Below are positions 45,581-54,893 of a stretch of DNA of 64,000 nucleotides, piece by piece. The DNA is from an uncultured Pelagibacteraceae bacterium. GTDB lineage: Bacteria; Pseudomonadota; Alphaproteobacteria; Pelagibacterales; Pelagibacteraceae. A program made the position numbers and the translations under genes. The stretch lies in assembly GCA_902535255.1 (NCBI GenBank), contig CACASQ010000002.1, positions 1 through 64,000 on the forward strand. The letters run 5' to 3'. The notes beneath the pieces are model-generated. The model ran no database searches, was not told where the DNA came from, and was given only the letters and a program-made list of their open reading frames with translations. Each line of letters opens with the position of its first letter. Within the stretch, counting starts at the first letter, position 1.

Positions 45581-47014
45581 ATGAAAAGCGAAGAATTAAA
45601 AAATCAAGAATATAAATACGGCTTTACAACTGAAATTGAAAACTTTAAAGCACCCAAAGGTCTTTCAGAAGAAACAATTAGATTTATTTCTAAAATTAAA
45701 AAAGAGCCTAAATGGATGTTGGAATGGAGACTTAAGGCTTTTAATAGACTTAATGTTTTAAAAGAACCTAATTGGCAAAAACCAAAATACCCAAAGATTG
45801 ATTACCAAAATTTATATTATTATTCTGCTCCAAAAAGCATGAAAGATAAACCCAAAAGCTTAGATGAGGTAGATCCAAAGCTTCTAGAAACATATAATAA
45901 ATTAGGCATTCCACTCAACGAACAGAAAAAATTAAGTGGTGTTGCTGTAGATGCAGTTTTTGACTCTGTATCCGTTGCAACAACTTTTAAAGGTGAACTT
46001 GATAAAAAAGGAATAATTTTTTGTCCGATATCTGAAGCTATTCAAAAACACCCTGAGTTAGTAAGGAAATATTTAGGATCCGTAATTCCTATAAGCGATC
46101 ATTATTTTGCGACGCTGAATTCTGCAGTATTCACAGATGGCTCATTTGTTTATATCCCTCCGAACACAAGGTGCCCAATGGAGCTATCCACTTATTTTAG
46201 AATCAATGCATCTGAAACTGGTCAATTTGAAAGAACACTCATTATAGCAGATAAAGGAAGCTATGTAAGTTATTTAGAGGGTTGCACAGCTCCGATGAGA
46301 GATGAGAACCAATTACATGCTGCTAATGTGGAATTGGTCGCTTTAGATGATGCTGAAATAAAATATTCAACTGTACAAAATTGGTACCCAGGAGATAAAG
46401 ACGGCGTTGGAGGAATTTACAATTTTGTAACTAAGAGGGGTGCATGTAGAGGTAAAAATTCGAAAATATCATGGACGCAAGTAGAAACAGGATCAGCGAT
46501 TACTTGGAAATACCCAAGCTGTATTTTACAAGGTGATAATTCTGTAGGTGAGTTTTATTCTATTGCAATCACGAACAATCATCAAAAAGCAGACACTGGC
46601 ACCAAAATGATACATTTAGGTAAAAATACTAAAAGTAAAATCATCTCCAAAGGTATTTCAGCCGGTAAAGCTGATAATACTTACAGAGGACTTGTAGATA
46701 TTGGTTCGAAGGCTTCAAATTCTAGAAATTATACTCAATGTGACTCTTTATTAATGGGTAATAAATGTGGTGCTCACACAGTGCCTTATATTAAAAATAA
46801 AAATTCATCTTCCACAGTGGAGCATGAGGCTACAACGTCAAAAATTAATGAAGATCAATTATTTTATTGTAATCAAAGAGGACTTAATCAAGAAGAAGCT
46901 GTGAGTCTTATAGTAAATGGTTTTTGCAAGGAGGTATTGCAACAGTTACCAATGGAATTTGCGGTAGAGGCCCAAAAGCTTGTTTCAATTAGTTTAGAAG
47001 GGAGTGTGGGATAA
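45581..47014 (+). CDS. sufB: Fe-S cluster assembly scaffold SufB
   Basis: The main scaffold subunit of the SufBC2D complex, on which clusters are built. The 477 residues carry [23 protein letters not shown], the beta-helix core with [22 protein letters not shown], and the C-terminal [28 protein letters not shown] with conserved histidine and cysteine. The stop TAA and the sufC ATG share one base. Confidence 0.97.
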   Translation: MKSEELKNQEYKYGFTTEIENFKAPKGLSEETIRFISKIKKEPKWMLEWRLKAFNRLNVLKEPNWQKPKYPKIDYQNLYYYSAPKSMKDKPKSLDEVDPKLLETYNKLGIPLNEQKKLSGVAVDAVFDSVSVATTFKGELDKKGIIFCPISEAIQKHPELVRKYLGSVIPISDHYFATLNSAVFTDGSFVYIPPNTRCPMELSTYFRINASETGQFERTLIIADKGSYVSYLEGCTAPMRDENQLHAANVELVALDDAEIKYSTVQNWYPGDKDGVGGIYNFVTKRGACRGKNSKISWTQVETGSAITWKYPSCILQGDNSVGEFYSIAITNNHQKADTGTKMIHLGKNTKSKIISKGISAGKADNTYRGLVDIGSKASNSRNYTQCDSLLMGNKCGAHTVPYIKNKNSSSTVEHEATTSKINEDQLFYCNQRGLNQEEAVSLIVNGFCKEVLQQLPMEFAVEAQKLVSISLEGSVG

Positions 47015-47748
47015 TGCTTCAATTACAAAATTTGAAAGCATCTGTCAACGACAAGTCAATTTTAAACGGACTCAATTTAGAAATTAATCCAGGTGAAGTG
47101 CATGCTATTATGGGTCCCAATGGATCAGGAAAAAGCACTTTAGCAAACATACTCTCTGGAAAGAACGGCTACGATGTTAGTGGTGATCTAAAGTATGAGG
47201 GAGAAAATTTACAAGGTATTCCTATTGAAGAGAGAGCGCAAAGAGGAATTTTTTTAGCGTTTCAATATCCTTTAGAAATTCCGGGAGTTAACACAACAAA
47301 TTTTTTAAAAACTTCTTTAAACACTATTAGAAAAGCAAAAGGAGAAAAAGAGCTAGATACCTTATCTCTTTTAAAATTAATAAAGGAAAAAGCTTCAGAA
47401 CTAAATATTGATGAAAAGTTTCTATCAAGACAATTAAATGTTGGTTTTTCAGGCGGAGAAAAAAAGAAAAACGAAATTCTTCAAATGAAACTATTAGAAC
47501 CGAAATTGGTTATTTTAGATGAAACAGACTCTGGATTAGACATTGATGCATTAAGAATTGTTGCGGATGGTGTAAATTCACATAAAAACAAAAATAACGC
47601 TTTTTTAATTATTACACATTATCAAAGATTGCTTGATTATATTAAACCAGATTTCATCCATGTATTGTCTAAGGGTAAAATTGTAAAAACTGGATGTGCT
47701 GATTTAGGTAAAGAACTAGAAAAAACCGGATACGAAAATTTAAGATAA
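47014..47748 (+). CDS. sufC: Fe-S assembly ATPase SufC
   Basis: An ABC-type ATPase that drives conformational change in SufBC2D. The 244 residues show Walker A GPNGSGKS, the Q-loop FQYPLEIPGV, an ABC signature NVGFSGGEKKKNEIL and Walker B LVILDETDSGLD, followed by the H-loop ITHYQRLL. It overlaps sufB and sufD by one base each, so the three subunits are tightly coupled in translation. Confidence 0.97.
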   Translation: MLQLQNLKASVNDKSILNGLNLEINPGEVHAIMGPNGSGKSTLANILSGKNGYDVSGDLKYEGENLQGIPIEERAQRGIFLAFQYPLEIPGVNTTNFLKTSLNTIRKAKGEKELDTLSLLKLIKEKASELNIDEKFLSRQLNVGFSGGEKKKNEILQMKLLEPKLVILDETDSGLDIDALRIVADGVNSHKNKNNAFLIITHYQRLLDYIKPDFIHVLSKGKIVKTGCADLGKELEKTGYENLR

Positions 47749-48989
47749 TGGAAGAGTTATTTAATATAAATCTTGATAAAATACCCATATCTTCAAAAAA
47801 AGAGAAGAGTAGTAGAAAAAAAAATCTAGAGATATTTTTAGAGAGTGGTTTTCCAAATAAAAAAGATGAAGATTGGAAATTCACAGACTTTAATTTAATT
47901 ATTAAAAAAAATTTTAGAAATATAAATAATAATTTTGATTTTAGTTCTGAAAGAAAAATTGAATTCATCAATGAAATTGACCACAACAATATTGTGATGG
48001 TCAATGGATTATACAAGTCAAGTGATTTAAAATTTGAAGAAAAAGAAAAAGTTAAAATTGAAAGCTTAAAACCAGTTGAAGAAACTAATGTACAATCAAA
48101 TAACAATCTTTATTGCTTAAACAAAGCTTTATCTTTAGGAGGATTTTGTTTAGAAATACAAGACAATTATAAATGTAAAAAACCAATAATAATTTATAAC
48201 TATTCCACTTCAAATTTAGATAATAAGATTATTAATAATTCAAACAAAATTAAACTAAACCAAAATAGCGAATTAACCTTAATCGAATATAATATTAATG
48301 AAAAAAGTAAATTCATAAAAAACACTTTCGAAAACGTTGAAATAAACGATAACTCAGTTCTTAAAAGTATCACAATTCAAAAGAGGAAAAGTGATGGATA
48401 TTTTTATAAAAATATATCTGGAACACAAGGGTATAACTCTAGCTACCAAAATTTTATATTAAGCTCTGGATTGAAATTTAATAAAATAGAATTAGATATA
48501 AATTTAAATAAAGAAAACAGTAATTGTTATGTAATTTCTGGATTATGTCTGGGTAAAGGCGAACATCAAGAAATAAAAACCCGAGTGAATCACCTTGCTC
48601 CTAGATGTAAAAGTTACCAAAAAATTAAAAATGTTTTAGAAAATGATAGCAATGGAGTTTATCAAGGTAAAATATTTGTTAAAGATATCGCTCAAAAAAC
48701 AGATGCATACCAGTTGAGTAAAGCTCTTATTCTAGATGATCAAGCTGAGTTCAATGCTAAACCAGAGTTAGAAATATATGCTGATGATGTAAAATGTTCC
48801 CATGGATCTACTTCAGGAAGTATAGACCCAGAAGCTATTTACTATTTAAAGACAAGAGGAATTGAACAATCGATAGCAAAAAAGCTTTTGATAAATGGTT
48901 TTCTTAATGAGATTTTTGAAAATATACCTGAGACAAAACTTAAGGCCCTTCTTGAAAAAAGCATAGAGGAACAGATCGATGGAATTTAG
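47748..48989 (+). CDS. sufD: Fe-S assembly protein SufD
   Basis: A partner of SufB in the scaffold complex. The 413 residues have a divergent, asparagine-rich N-terminal half and a conserved C-terminal beta-helix end: HLAPRCKSYQKIKNVL, VYQGKIFVKDIAQKTDAYQLSKALIL, KPELEIYADDVKCSHGSTSGSID and YYLKTRGIEQSIAKKLLINGF. The conserved KCSHGS segment contains the functional cysteine and histidine. It overlaps sufS by 11 nt. Confidence 0.95.
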   Translation: MEELFNINLDKIPISSKKEKSSRKKNLEIFLESGFPNKKDEDWKFTDFNLIIKKNFRNINNNFDFSSERKIEFINEIDHNNIVMVNGLYKSSDLKFEEKEKVKIESLKPVEETNVQSNNNLYCLNKALSLGGFCLEIQDNYKCKKPIIIYNYSTSNLDNKIINNSNKIKLNQNSELTLIEYNINEKSKFIKNTFENVEINDNSVLKSITIQKRKSDGYFYKNISGTQGYNSSYQNFILSSGLKFNKIELDINLNKENSNCYVISGLCLGKGEHQEIKTRVNHLAPRCKSYQKIKNVLENDSNGVYQGKIFVKDIAQKTDAYQLSKALILDDQAEFNAKPELEIYADDVKCSHGSTSGSIDPEAIYYLKTRGIEQSIAKKLLINGFLNEIFENIPETKLKALLEKSIEEQIDGI

Positions 48990-50196
48990 AAACATAAAAT
49001 CAAAATTTCCTATTTTTAAACAAAAAATTAAAGGAAAGCCTTTAATATATTTAGATAGCGCTAACTCTTCACAAAAACCAAAAATAGTAATTGATGAGAT
49101 TTCAAGGTTTTATGAAACAGAATTTTCTAACGTAGGAAGGAGCGTGCATACATTAGCGGTTAAGGCTACTAATAAATTTGAGGAAACTAGAGACCTAATG
49201 AAATCTTACATTAATGCCAAACACAGAGAAGAAATTATTTTTACGAAAGGGGCTACAGAGGCAATAAATTTAGTGGCCAATACATATGGAGAAAAATATA
49301 TAAATACTGGAGATGAAATTCTAATTACAGAGTTAGAGCATCACTCAAACTATGTGCCATGGCATTATCTTAGAAAAAAAAAGGGGGCTGTAATAAAATT
49401 TGCGTCTGTAAATGAAGACGGGGAAATTAATGTAGATGAGTTTAAAAAACAAATTACTGAAAAAACTAAAATAATTGCATTTACGCATATTTCAAATGTC
49501 ACAGGTACTGTTATGCCTGTAAAAAAGATTATTGATTTAGCCAAATCAAAAAACATCCCTGTTTTAATTGATGGGACACAAGGAGCTCCCCACTCATTTC
49601 TTGACATTCAAAATTTAGGATGTGATTTTTATGCTATTTCTTGTCATAAGATGTATGGCCCGAACGGACTTGGCGTTCTTTATGCTAAAAAAAATTGGGT
49701 TGATAAATTACCACCATACCAAGGAGGCGGTGGTATGATTAGTGAAGTTAAAAAAGATGAAATAACTTACGCAGATTCACCCACAAAATTTGAAGCAGGG
49801 ACTATGCAAACCGCAGAAGTCGTAGCATTTGCAAAATCTATAAAGTTCATTCAGAATTTAGGAATTAAAAATATAGAACAACATGAAAGCGATATACTTG
49901 AATATGGACTAGAGAAATTAAGAAAAGATAATTCAATAAATATTATTGGTAATCCAAAAAATAGAGCATCTATAATATCGTTTACTATTAAAGGAATTCA
50001 CCCACATGATATAGCAACAATTTTAGATGATGATGGAGTAGCTATAAGAGCAGGCCACCACTGTTGTCAAATTTTACACGATAAACTTGGAATTTCAGCA
50101 TCAGCTAGGGCTTCTATTGGAGTTTATAATGATAAAGAAGATATTGACGTTTTAAGTGAGTCAATTAATAAATGTAAAAAAGTATTTCAGATTTAA
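48979..50196 (+). CDS. sufS: cysteine desulfurase SufS
   Basis: A PLP enzyme of the class V aminotransferase fold that supplies sulfur as a persulfide. The 405 residues have the cofactor lysine in SCHKMYGPNG and VTELEHHSN-type residues (ITELEHHSNYVPWHYL). The active-site loop is AIRAGHHCCQ with the reactive cysteine, and doubling of this cysteine as CC is unusual compared with the common HHCAQ. No iscS is in the operon. Its stop abuts sufU. Confidence 0.96.
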   Translation: MEFRNIKSKFPIFKQKIKGKPLIYLDSANSSQKPKIVIDEISRFYETEFSNVGRSVHTLAVKATNKFEETRDLMKSYINAKHREEIIFTKGATEAINLVANTYGEKYINTGDEILITELEHHSNYVPWHYLRKKKGAVIKFASVNEDGEINVDEFKKQITEKTKIIAFTHISNVTGTVMPVKKIIDLAKSKNIPVLIDGTQGAPHSFLDIQNLGCDFYAISCHKMYGPNGLGVLYAKKNWVDKLPPYQGGGGMISEVKKDEITYADSPTKFEAGTMQTAEVVAFAKSIKFIQNLGIKNIEQHESDILEYGLEKLRKDNSINIIGNPKNRASIISFTIKGIHPHDIATILDDDGVAIRAGHHCCQILHDKLGISASARASIGVYNDKEDIDVLSESINKCKKVFQI

Positions 50197-50640
50197 ATGG
50201 AACTAAAAGAATTATATCAAGAAATTATTTTAGATCATGCAAAGAATCCTAGAAATAAGGGAAAGTGTGAGGGTTATAACCATGATGCAAAAGCGCATAA
50301 TACTCTCTGTGGAGATAAAGTTCATATCTATTTAAAATTAGATAAAAATAAAAACATTTCAGGTCTAAGTTTTGAAGGTGAGGGATGTGCTATTTCTTTG
50401 GCATCAGCCTCAATACTTACAGATACTTTAAAAGGAAGAGATTTACATTTCTCAAAAAAAGTTACTAACGATTTTTTAAATATGCTAAAAAATAAATCAA
50501 AAATAACCCTAAATAGTCTCTCTGAAGATCAAATTACAACTATTTCCTCTTTATCTGGTGTTCAAGAATTTCCAATGAGAATTAAATGTGCGACTATGGC
50601 CTGGCATACACTTCTATCGGCACTAGAAAAAAAGGTTTAA
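50197..50640 (+). CDS. sufU: SufU-type sulfur transfer / NifU-like protein
   Basis: This 147-residue protein has three conserved cysteines in NTLCGDKVH, GEGCAISLASAS and RIKCATMAWHTL. It has the long insertion before the third cysteine that marks SufU rather than IscU. SufU accepts sulfur from SufS through a bound zinc ion, the role played by SufE elsewhere. Its location directly after sufS supports this. No SufE is seen in the operon. Confidence 0.9.
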   Translation: MELKELYQEIILDHAKNPRNKGKCEGYNHDAKAHNTLCGDKVHIYLKLDKNKNISGLSFEGEGCAISLASASILTDTLKGRDLHFSKKVTNDFLNMLKNKSKITLNSLSEDQITTISSLSGVQEFPMRIKCATMAWHTLLSALEKKV

Positions 50641-50644
50641 AATA

Positions 50645-50947
50645 ATGAGTAAGTTGAAAGAAAAAATTATTACTGAAATCAAAAAAATTTACGATCCAGA
50701 AATCCCAGTTAATATTTATGAATTGGGTTTAATATATAAAATCGAAGTAAATGAGGAAAATAAAGTGATAATTGAAATGACACTAACTTCACCTAATTGT
50801 CCTGTAGCTGAAAGTTTGCCAAACTCAGTTAAAGAGAATATATTAAAAATTGAGGGGATAAATGATGTGAATTTAAAATTAGTTTGGGATCCCCCTTGGA
50901 CAAAAGATAAAATGTCAGAAGCGGCAAAATTAGAATTAAATTTATGA
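50645..50947 (+). CDS. sufT: SufT-like MIP18/DUF59 protein
   Basis: A 100-residue protein of the MIP18 family, with IYDPEIPVNIYELGLIY and the conserved cysteine segment LTSPNCPVAESLP, ending in LVWDPPWTKDKMSEAAKLEL. Members of this family act in late Fe-S protein maturation. The position between sufU and sufA is usual in alphaproteobacteria. It starts 4 nt after sufU and overlaps the next gene by 4 nt. Confidence 0.92.
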   Translation: MSKLKEKIITEIKKIYDPEIPVNIYELGLIYKIEVNEENKVIIEMTLTSPNCPVAESLPNSVKENILKIEGINDVNLKLVWDPPWTKDKMSEAAKLELNL

Positions 50948-51282
50948 GTGAACAGGTAATTAGATTAAGCGATAATGCAGCAGAGAGAATTAAACAAATT
51001 ATGTCTAAAGCTGAAAAGTCTGCGATAGGTGTTAGGGTAGGAGTAACGTCTGGCGGATGCGCAGGAATGTCTTATGTTATGGAATATGCGAAAGAAGTTA
51101 AACCAAATGAAGAGGTCATTGAAGACAAAGGAGTAAAAGTTTTTATAGATCCACAAGCAATAATGTATTTAATAGGTACAGAAATGGATTATAAACAGGA
51201 AAAATTTTCTTCACAATTTATATTTAAAAATCCTAATGAAACTGAACGTTGTGGATGTGGAGAGTCCTTCAAAATAGCTTAA
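50944..51282 (+). CDS. sufA: A-type Fe-S carrier SufA/IscA family
   Basis: This 112-residue A-type carrier transfers assembled clusters to apoproteins. The three ligands are in GVTSGGCAGMSY and the C-terminal RCGCGESF. The overall form is that of the HesB/IscA family. Within this family SufA, IscA and ErpA cannot be separated securely by eye; SufA is chosen for its place as the last gene of the operon. Confidence 0.9.
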   Translation: MSEQVIRLSDNAAERIKQIMSKAEKSAIGVRVGVTSGGCAGMSYVMEYAKEVKPNEEVIEDKGVKVFIDPQAIMYLIGTEMDYKQEKFSSQFIFKNPNETERCGCGESFKIA

Positions 51283-51310
51283 TACCAAAAAAAGATTAAG
51301 GGTTGTTTTA
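51278..51310 (+). terminator. weak possible terminator after the suf operon
   Basis: CTTAAT (51278-51283) and ATTAAG (51295-51300) can form a 6-bp stem around an 11-nt A-rich loop, followed by GGTTGTTTTA. The stem includes the sufA stop codon. It has little GC and a broken T-run, so activity is doubtful. Confidence 0.25.
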
Positions 51311-51342
51311 TATAAATTAAATTATTAACTTAATTATGTTAT

Positions 51343-53367
51343 ATGAAAACTACTTCTTATAAAAATAAATTGTCTCTACTAGATAAGCTAAAAGCTAAGT
51401 CTAAAAGAGAAGCAAATATATTTTTCTCTCTATGTGAGAAAGATAGTGAAATAATTTCGGTAAAAAAATTTAAAGATGTTTTGTTAAACTCAGGCTTGAA
51501 AGCTAAAGATAAAAGATTATATAATTTATTTCAAAATTTAGATGCCCATGGTGATAGAGTCGTATTTGAAGACTTTATTGAGATTATTCGAAGTTCGGAG
51601 TTGATTGTTGAAAAAGCATTACGAGGTGAACTATCGATACCAGACTTTAGCTACTTTGCAAAAAATTTAGACAACATGTTTGATGAGGTTAAAAAAATAA
51701 AATCAGGAGAGTTGGCCTCGTATATCCCACCACTAGCAAATGTTGATCCAGACCAATTCGGTGTTGCTATTGTTACAACAGATGGTCAAATATATCAAAG
51801 AGGAGACAGTGAAGTTGATTTTTCAATTCAATCTATGTGTAAACCTTTTAATTACTGCTTTGCAATGGAAAAATTAGGACTAGAAAAAGTTCATGAACAT
51901 GTTGGTCAAGAACCTTCAGGAAGACAATTTGATGATCTTACTCTATTAGCTAAAACTGCTGTCGGTCAACTTAATCGCATACCTTTTAATCCAATGGTAA
52001 ACGCTGGCGCTATAATGACAGCAGGCCTTATAGAACCAGAAAACTCCCACAGTCAAAGATTAAGATATATAAGACAACAATTTGGAAGATTAATAGGTTG
52101 GTCTCCAAATGATGAATTTAGTGCTAAGTTACCTAGATTTAATAAAGATATGGCACGACAGGAAAATTTTACAGGATATAATAATATTGCCATGGGTTAT
52201 CTTTTGATGGCTACAGGTAATTTACCTCATACTAAAACTAAGTTGCATAACGACATTCATCCCGATCAAGATGAATTTGATTTTTACTCTGAACCTGCAG
52301 TCACAGAAGCTCTTAAACTTTATTTTAGCATATGTTCATTAGAGATGACCTCAGTAAATTTTGCAACAGCTGCTGCTACACTTGCAAATAGTGGTGTTTG
52401 CCCTATTTCTCAAGATCGTGTGTTAAGTCAGAAAACAGTAAGAAACTGTTTACCTGTTTTACAAACTAGTGGAATGTATAACGCCAGTGGTACATTCTTT
52501 CAACAAGTGGGATTACCAGCTAAAAGTGGAGTAGGAGGAGGAGTTATATTGATAGTTCCAAGATTAATGGGAATATGTATTTTCTCTCCTCGTTTAGATA
52601 AACAAGGTAATAGTGTGAGAGGAATTGAAATGGCAAAAAAAATTACGTCGAAATATTTAGTTCATACTTTTGATGGTACAATGACAGATACAGACCGTCT
52701 TGATCCAAAAATACCGATTTCAAAGTGGCGTGCCAATAGTTGTGGAGAAGCTATTTGGGCAGCAAGTAACGGCAATATTAGAACATTGGAACGACTAGTG
52801 AGTGAACAAAGAGATCTTCAAATTGGAGATTACGATATGAGAACACCTTTACATTTAGCATCAGCAGAAGGTCAGCTTGAAGCAGTTAAATTTTTACTTA
52901 AACAAGGTGTTAAACCAATTCCTGATCGTTGGGGAGGCTATGGTTATTTCGATGCAAAAAATAATAACCATAAAGATATTGTAAAAGAATACGAAAAACT
53001 TGATATTAATTATACTCAAGCATCACATTTAGTAGAGGACCCAAATGGAAAGACAGATAAAATGGCAATTTATGATGATGAATTGGCAGTAATTGAATTA
53101 CTATTCGCTGCTTATGAAAATAACGTTGAGGGTGTTCGAACCTTAATTGCAAAAGGAGTACCTATACATGCAGGAGACTATGATTCTAGGACGGCTTTAC
53201 ATCTTGCAGCTGCTGAGGGTTGTTTAGAGGTAGTTGAGTATTTAGTCTCTCATGGACACCCATTGTTTGTTCGTGATAGATGGGGAGCTACACCTTTAGA
53301 TGAGGCTAAGAGAGAAAAGAGAAAAGCTGTATATAATTTTCTTAAAAATATTAAATATAAAAATTAA
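51343..53367 (+). CDS. glsA: glutaminase with EF-hand-like N-terminus and ankyrin repeats
   Basis: Hydrolyses glutamine to glutamate and ammonia. The 674-residue protein has the architecture of animal kidney-type glutaminase. A helical EF-hand-like region lies at about 10-100 (LFQNLDAHGDRVVFEDFIEII). The beta-lactamase-like glutaminase domain (about 115-430) has the Ser164-x-x-Lys167 dyad in SIQSMCKPFNYCF, EPSGRQFDD and NPMVNAGAIM. Two ankyrin modules follow, each containing GDYD-x-RT-LHLA-AEG (about 487-550 and 590-670). The simple bacterial GlsA is only about 310 residues. It is convergent with glnA and shares TTAA as both stops, so opposing glutamine enzymes are encoded end to end. Confidence 0.93.
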   Translation: MKTTSYKNKLSLLDKLKAKSKREANIFFSLCEKDSEIISVKKFKDVLLNSGLKAKDKRLYNLFQNLDAHGDRVVFEDFIEIIRSSELIVEKALRGELSIPDFSYFAKNLDNMFDEVKKIKSGELASYIPPLANVDPDQFGVAIVTTDGQIYQRGDSEVDFSIQSMCKPFNYCFAMEKLGLEKVHEHVGQEPSGRQFDDLTLLAKTAVGQLNRIPFNPMVNAGAIMTAGLIEPENSHSQRLRYIRQQFGRLIGWSPNDEFSAKLPRFNKDMARQENFTGYNNIAMGYLLMATGNLPHTKTKLHNDIHPDQDEFDFYSEPAVTEALKLYFSICSLEMTSVNFATAAATLANSGVCPISQDRVLSQKTVRNCLPVLQTSGMYNASGTFFQQVGLPAKSGVGGGVILIVPRLMGICIFSPRLDKQGNSVRGIEMAKKITSKYLVHTFDGTMTDTDRLDPKIPISKWRANSCGEAIWAASNGNIRTLERLVSEQRDLQIGDYDMRTPLHLASAEGQLEAVKFLLKQGVKPIPDRWGGYGYFDAKNNNHKDIVKEYEKLDINYTQASHLVEDPNGKTDKMAIYDDELAVIELLFAAYENNVEGVRTLIAKGVPIHAGDYDSRTALHLAAAEGCLEVVEYLVSHGHPLFVRDRWGATPLDEAKREKRKAVYNFLKNIKYKN

Positions 53368-54770
53368 CAACTATAGTACATTTCATACTCAATGGGATGA
53401 GGAGTATCTTGAAAGTTGTTCACTTCCTCCATTTTCAAGTCAATGTAGGCGTTTATTTGATCATCAGTAAAAACGCCACCTTCAGTTAAAAATTTTCTAT
53501 CTTCATCTAATGCAACACAAGCTTGACGTAAAGACGAACACACAGTGGGAATTCCTTTTAGTTCTTCGGGGCCTAGCGCATATAAGTCTTGATCCATTGG
53601 TTTACCAGGCTTAATTTTATTTTTTATGCCGTCTATCCCAGCCATAAGCATAGATGCAAAGGTTAAATATGGATTACCAGACGCATCTCCAAATCTTACC
53701 TCCACTCTTTTACCTTTTTTACTATCACTAAATGGTATCCTGCAACTTGCTGATCTATTTCTAGATGAATATGCTAAAAGCACTGGAGCTTCAAATCCAG
53801 GAATTAGACGTTTGTAACTATTTGTAGAAGCGTTTGAAAAAGCATTTAGTGCTCTTGCATGCTTAATAATGCCACCGATATAATATAAACATGTATCGGA
53901 TAACCCAGCGTATTTATCTCCAGCAAATAGCGGTTTTTCACCACTAAAAATTGATTGATGTACGTGCATTCCTGAACCGTTATCGTTCTTTACCGGTTTA
54001 GGCATGAAAGTAGCAGTTTTACCAAAAGAGTGAGCTACATTATGGACTGCATATTTGTAAATTTGCATAGCATCGCCTTGATTAACTAAAGTATTAAATA
54101 AAGTTCCAAGTTCATGTTGACTAGGTGCAACTTCATGGTGATGCTTTTCAACTTTGACACCCATATCTTTCATCGCTTTTAAACATTCGGATCTTAAATC
54201 TTGTGCGCTATCAACTGGTGGCACAGGGAAGTACCCTCCTTTAACTTTTGGCCTGTGTCCCATATTTCCATTTTCGTAAACTTTTCCAGTATTATAAGGA
54301 CCTTCGGCACTATCAACTTCATAACTTACCTTATTCATTTGGTTAGAGAACCTTACATCATCAAACACAAAAAACTCTGGTTCAGGACCAAAATAAGCTT
54401 TATCTCCTATCTTAGTTTTTTTAAGATATTCCTCTGCTTTTTTTGCTGTTGAACGTGGATCTCTTTCATAAAATGTTTTAGAAATTGGATCCATTACGTC
54501 ACAAAAAAGAGATAATGTGGTATGTGAAAAAAACGGGTCAATAAAACTGCTAGTTAGATCGGGTTTTAAAATCATATCTGACTCATTGATTGCTTTCCAA
54601 CCAGCTATAGAGGAACCGTCAAAGAAAATTCCATCATTAAGCATATCCTCATTTACAGTCAACAAGTCCTGAGTTACGTGTTGCAATTTACCTCTCGGAT
54701 CAGTAAATCTTAAATCTACGTATTCAACTTGTTTATCTTTGATAAGCTTTAATATATCTTTAGCACTCAT
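53364..54770 (-). CDS. glnA: glutamine synthetase, type I
   Basis: Makes glutamine from glutamate, ammonia and ATP; a dodecamer. From the ATG at 54770 it has 468 residues, the normal GSI length, beginning MSAKDILKLIKDKQVEYVDLRF. An ORF extends further upstream but those codons are leader. Motifs are FFDGSSIAGW, the metal site EPEFFVF, HHEVAPSQHELG, NGSGMHVHQS, NRSASCRIP and the adenylylation-type loop DLYALGPEELKGIP with its tyrosine. A ribosome-binding GAGGTT lies 7 nt before the ATG. A promoter of the sigma-70 type is visible; no sigma-54 site was found. Confidence 0.97.
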   Translation of the reverse strand: MSAKDILKLIKDKQVEYVDLRFTDPRGKLQHVTQDLLTVNEDMLNDGIFFDGSSIAGWKAINESDMILKPDLTSSFIDPFFSHTTLSLFCDVMDPISKTFYERDPRSTAKKAEEYLKKTKIGDKAYFGPEPEFFVFDDVRFSNQMNKVSYEVDSAEGPYNTGKVYENGNMGHRPKVKGGYFPVPPVDSAQDLRSECLKAMKDMGVKVEKHHHEVAPSQHELGTLFNTLVNQGDAMQIYKYAVHNVAHSFGKTATFMPKPVKNDNGSGMHVHQSIFSGEKPLFAGDKYAGLSDTCLYYIGGIIKHARALNAFSNASTNSYKRLIPGFEAPVLLAYSSRNRSASCRIPFSDSKKGKRVEVRFGDASGNPYLTFASMLMAGIDGIKNKIKPGKPMDQDLYALGPEELKGIPTVCSSLRQACVALDEDRKFLTEGGVFTDDQINAYIDLKMEEVNNFQDTPHPIEYEMYYSC

Positions 54771-54811
54771 TTGGTTAACCTCTATTTTTAAGAAATTTAA
54801 TAATCGAAACA

Positions 54812-54839
54812 TATATAATGAAATTTTTTGTAAGAACAA
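54812..54839 (-). promoter_or_regulatory. probable promoter of glnA
   Basis: On the minus strand, TTGTTC (54839-54834), a 16-nt spacer and TATATA (54817-54812) form a sigma-70-like core. Transcription would start near 54806, giving a leader of about 35 nt. I looked for a sigma-54 GG-N10-GC element and NtrC-like sites in the 123-nt gap and saw none. Confidence 0.4.
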
Positions 54840-54893
54840 TTAAAAACTGATATGAGGTATGCAATTTATACATAAATACAATCCAGAATTGAA

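Noticed and set aside
47669..48106. 145-codon ORF antisense to sufD
   Set aside because: It lies opposite a well-supported gene, has low-complexity phenylalanine- and leucine-rich content from antisense of AT-rich codons, and has no start context.
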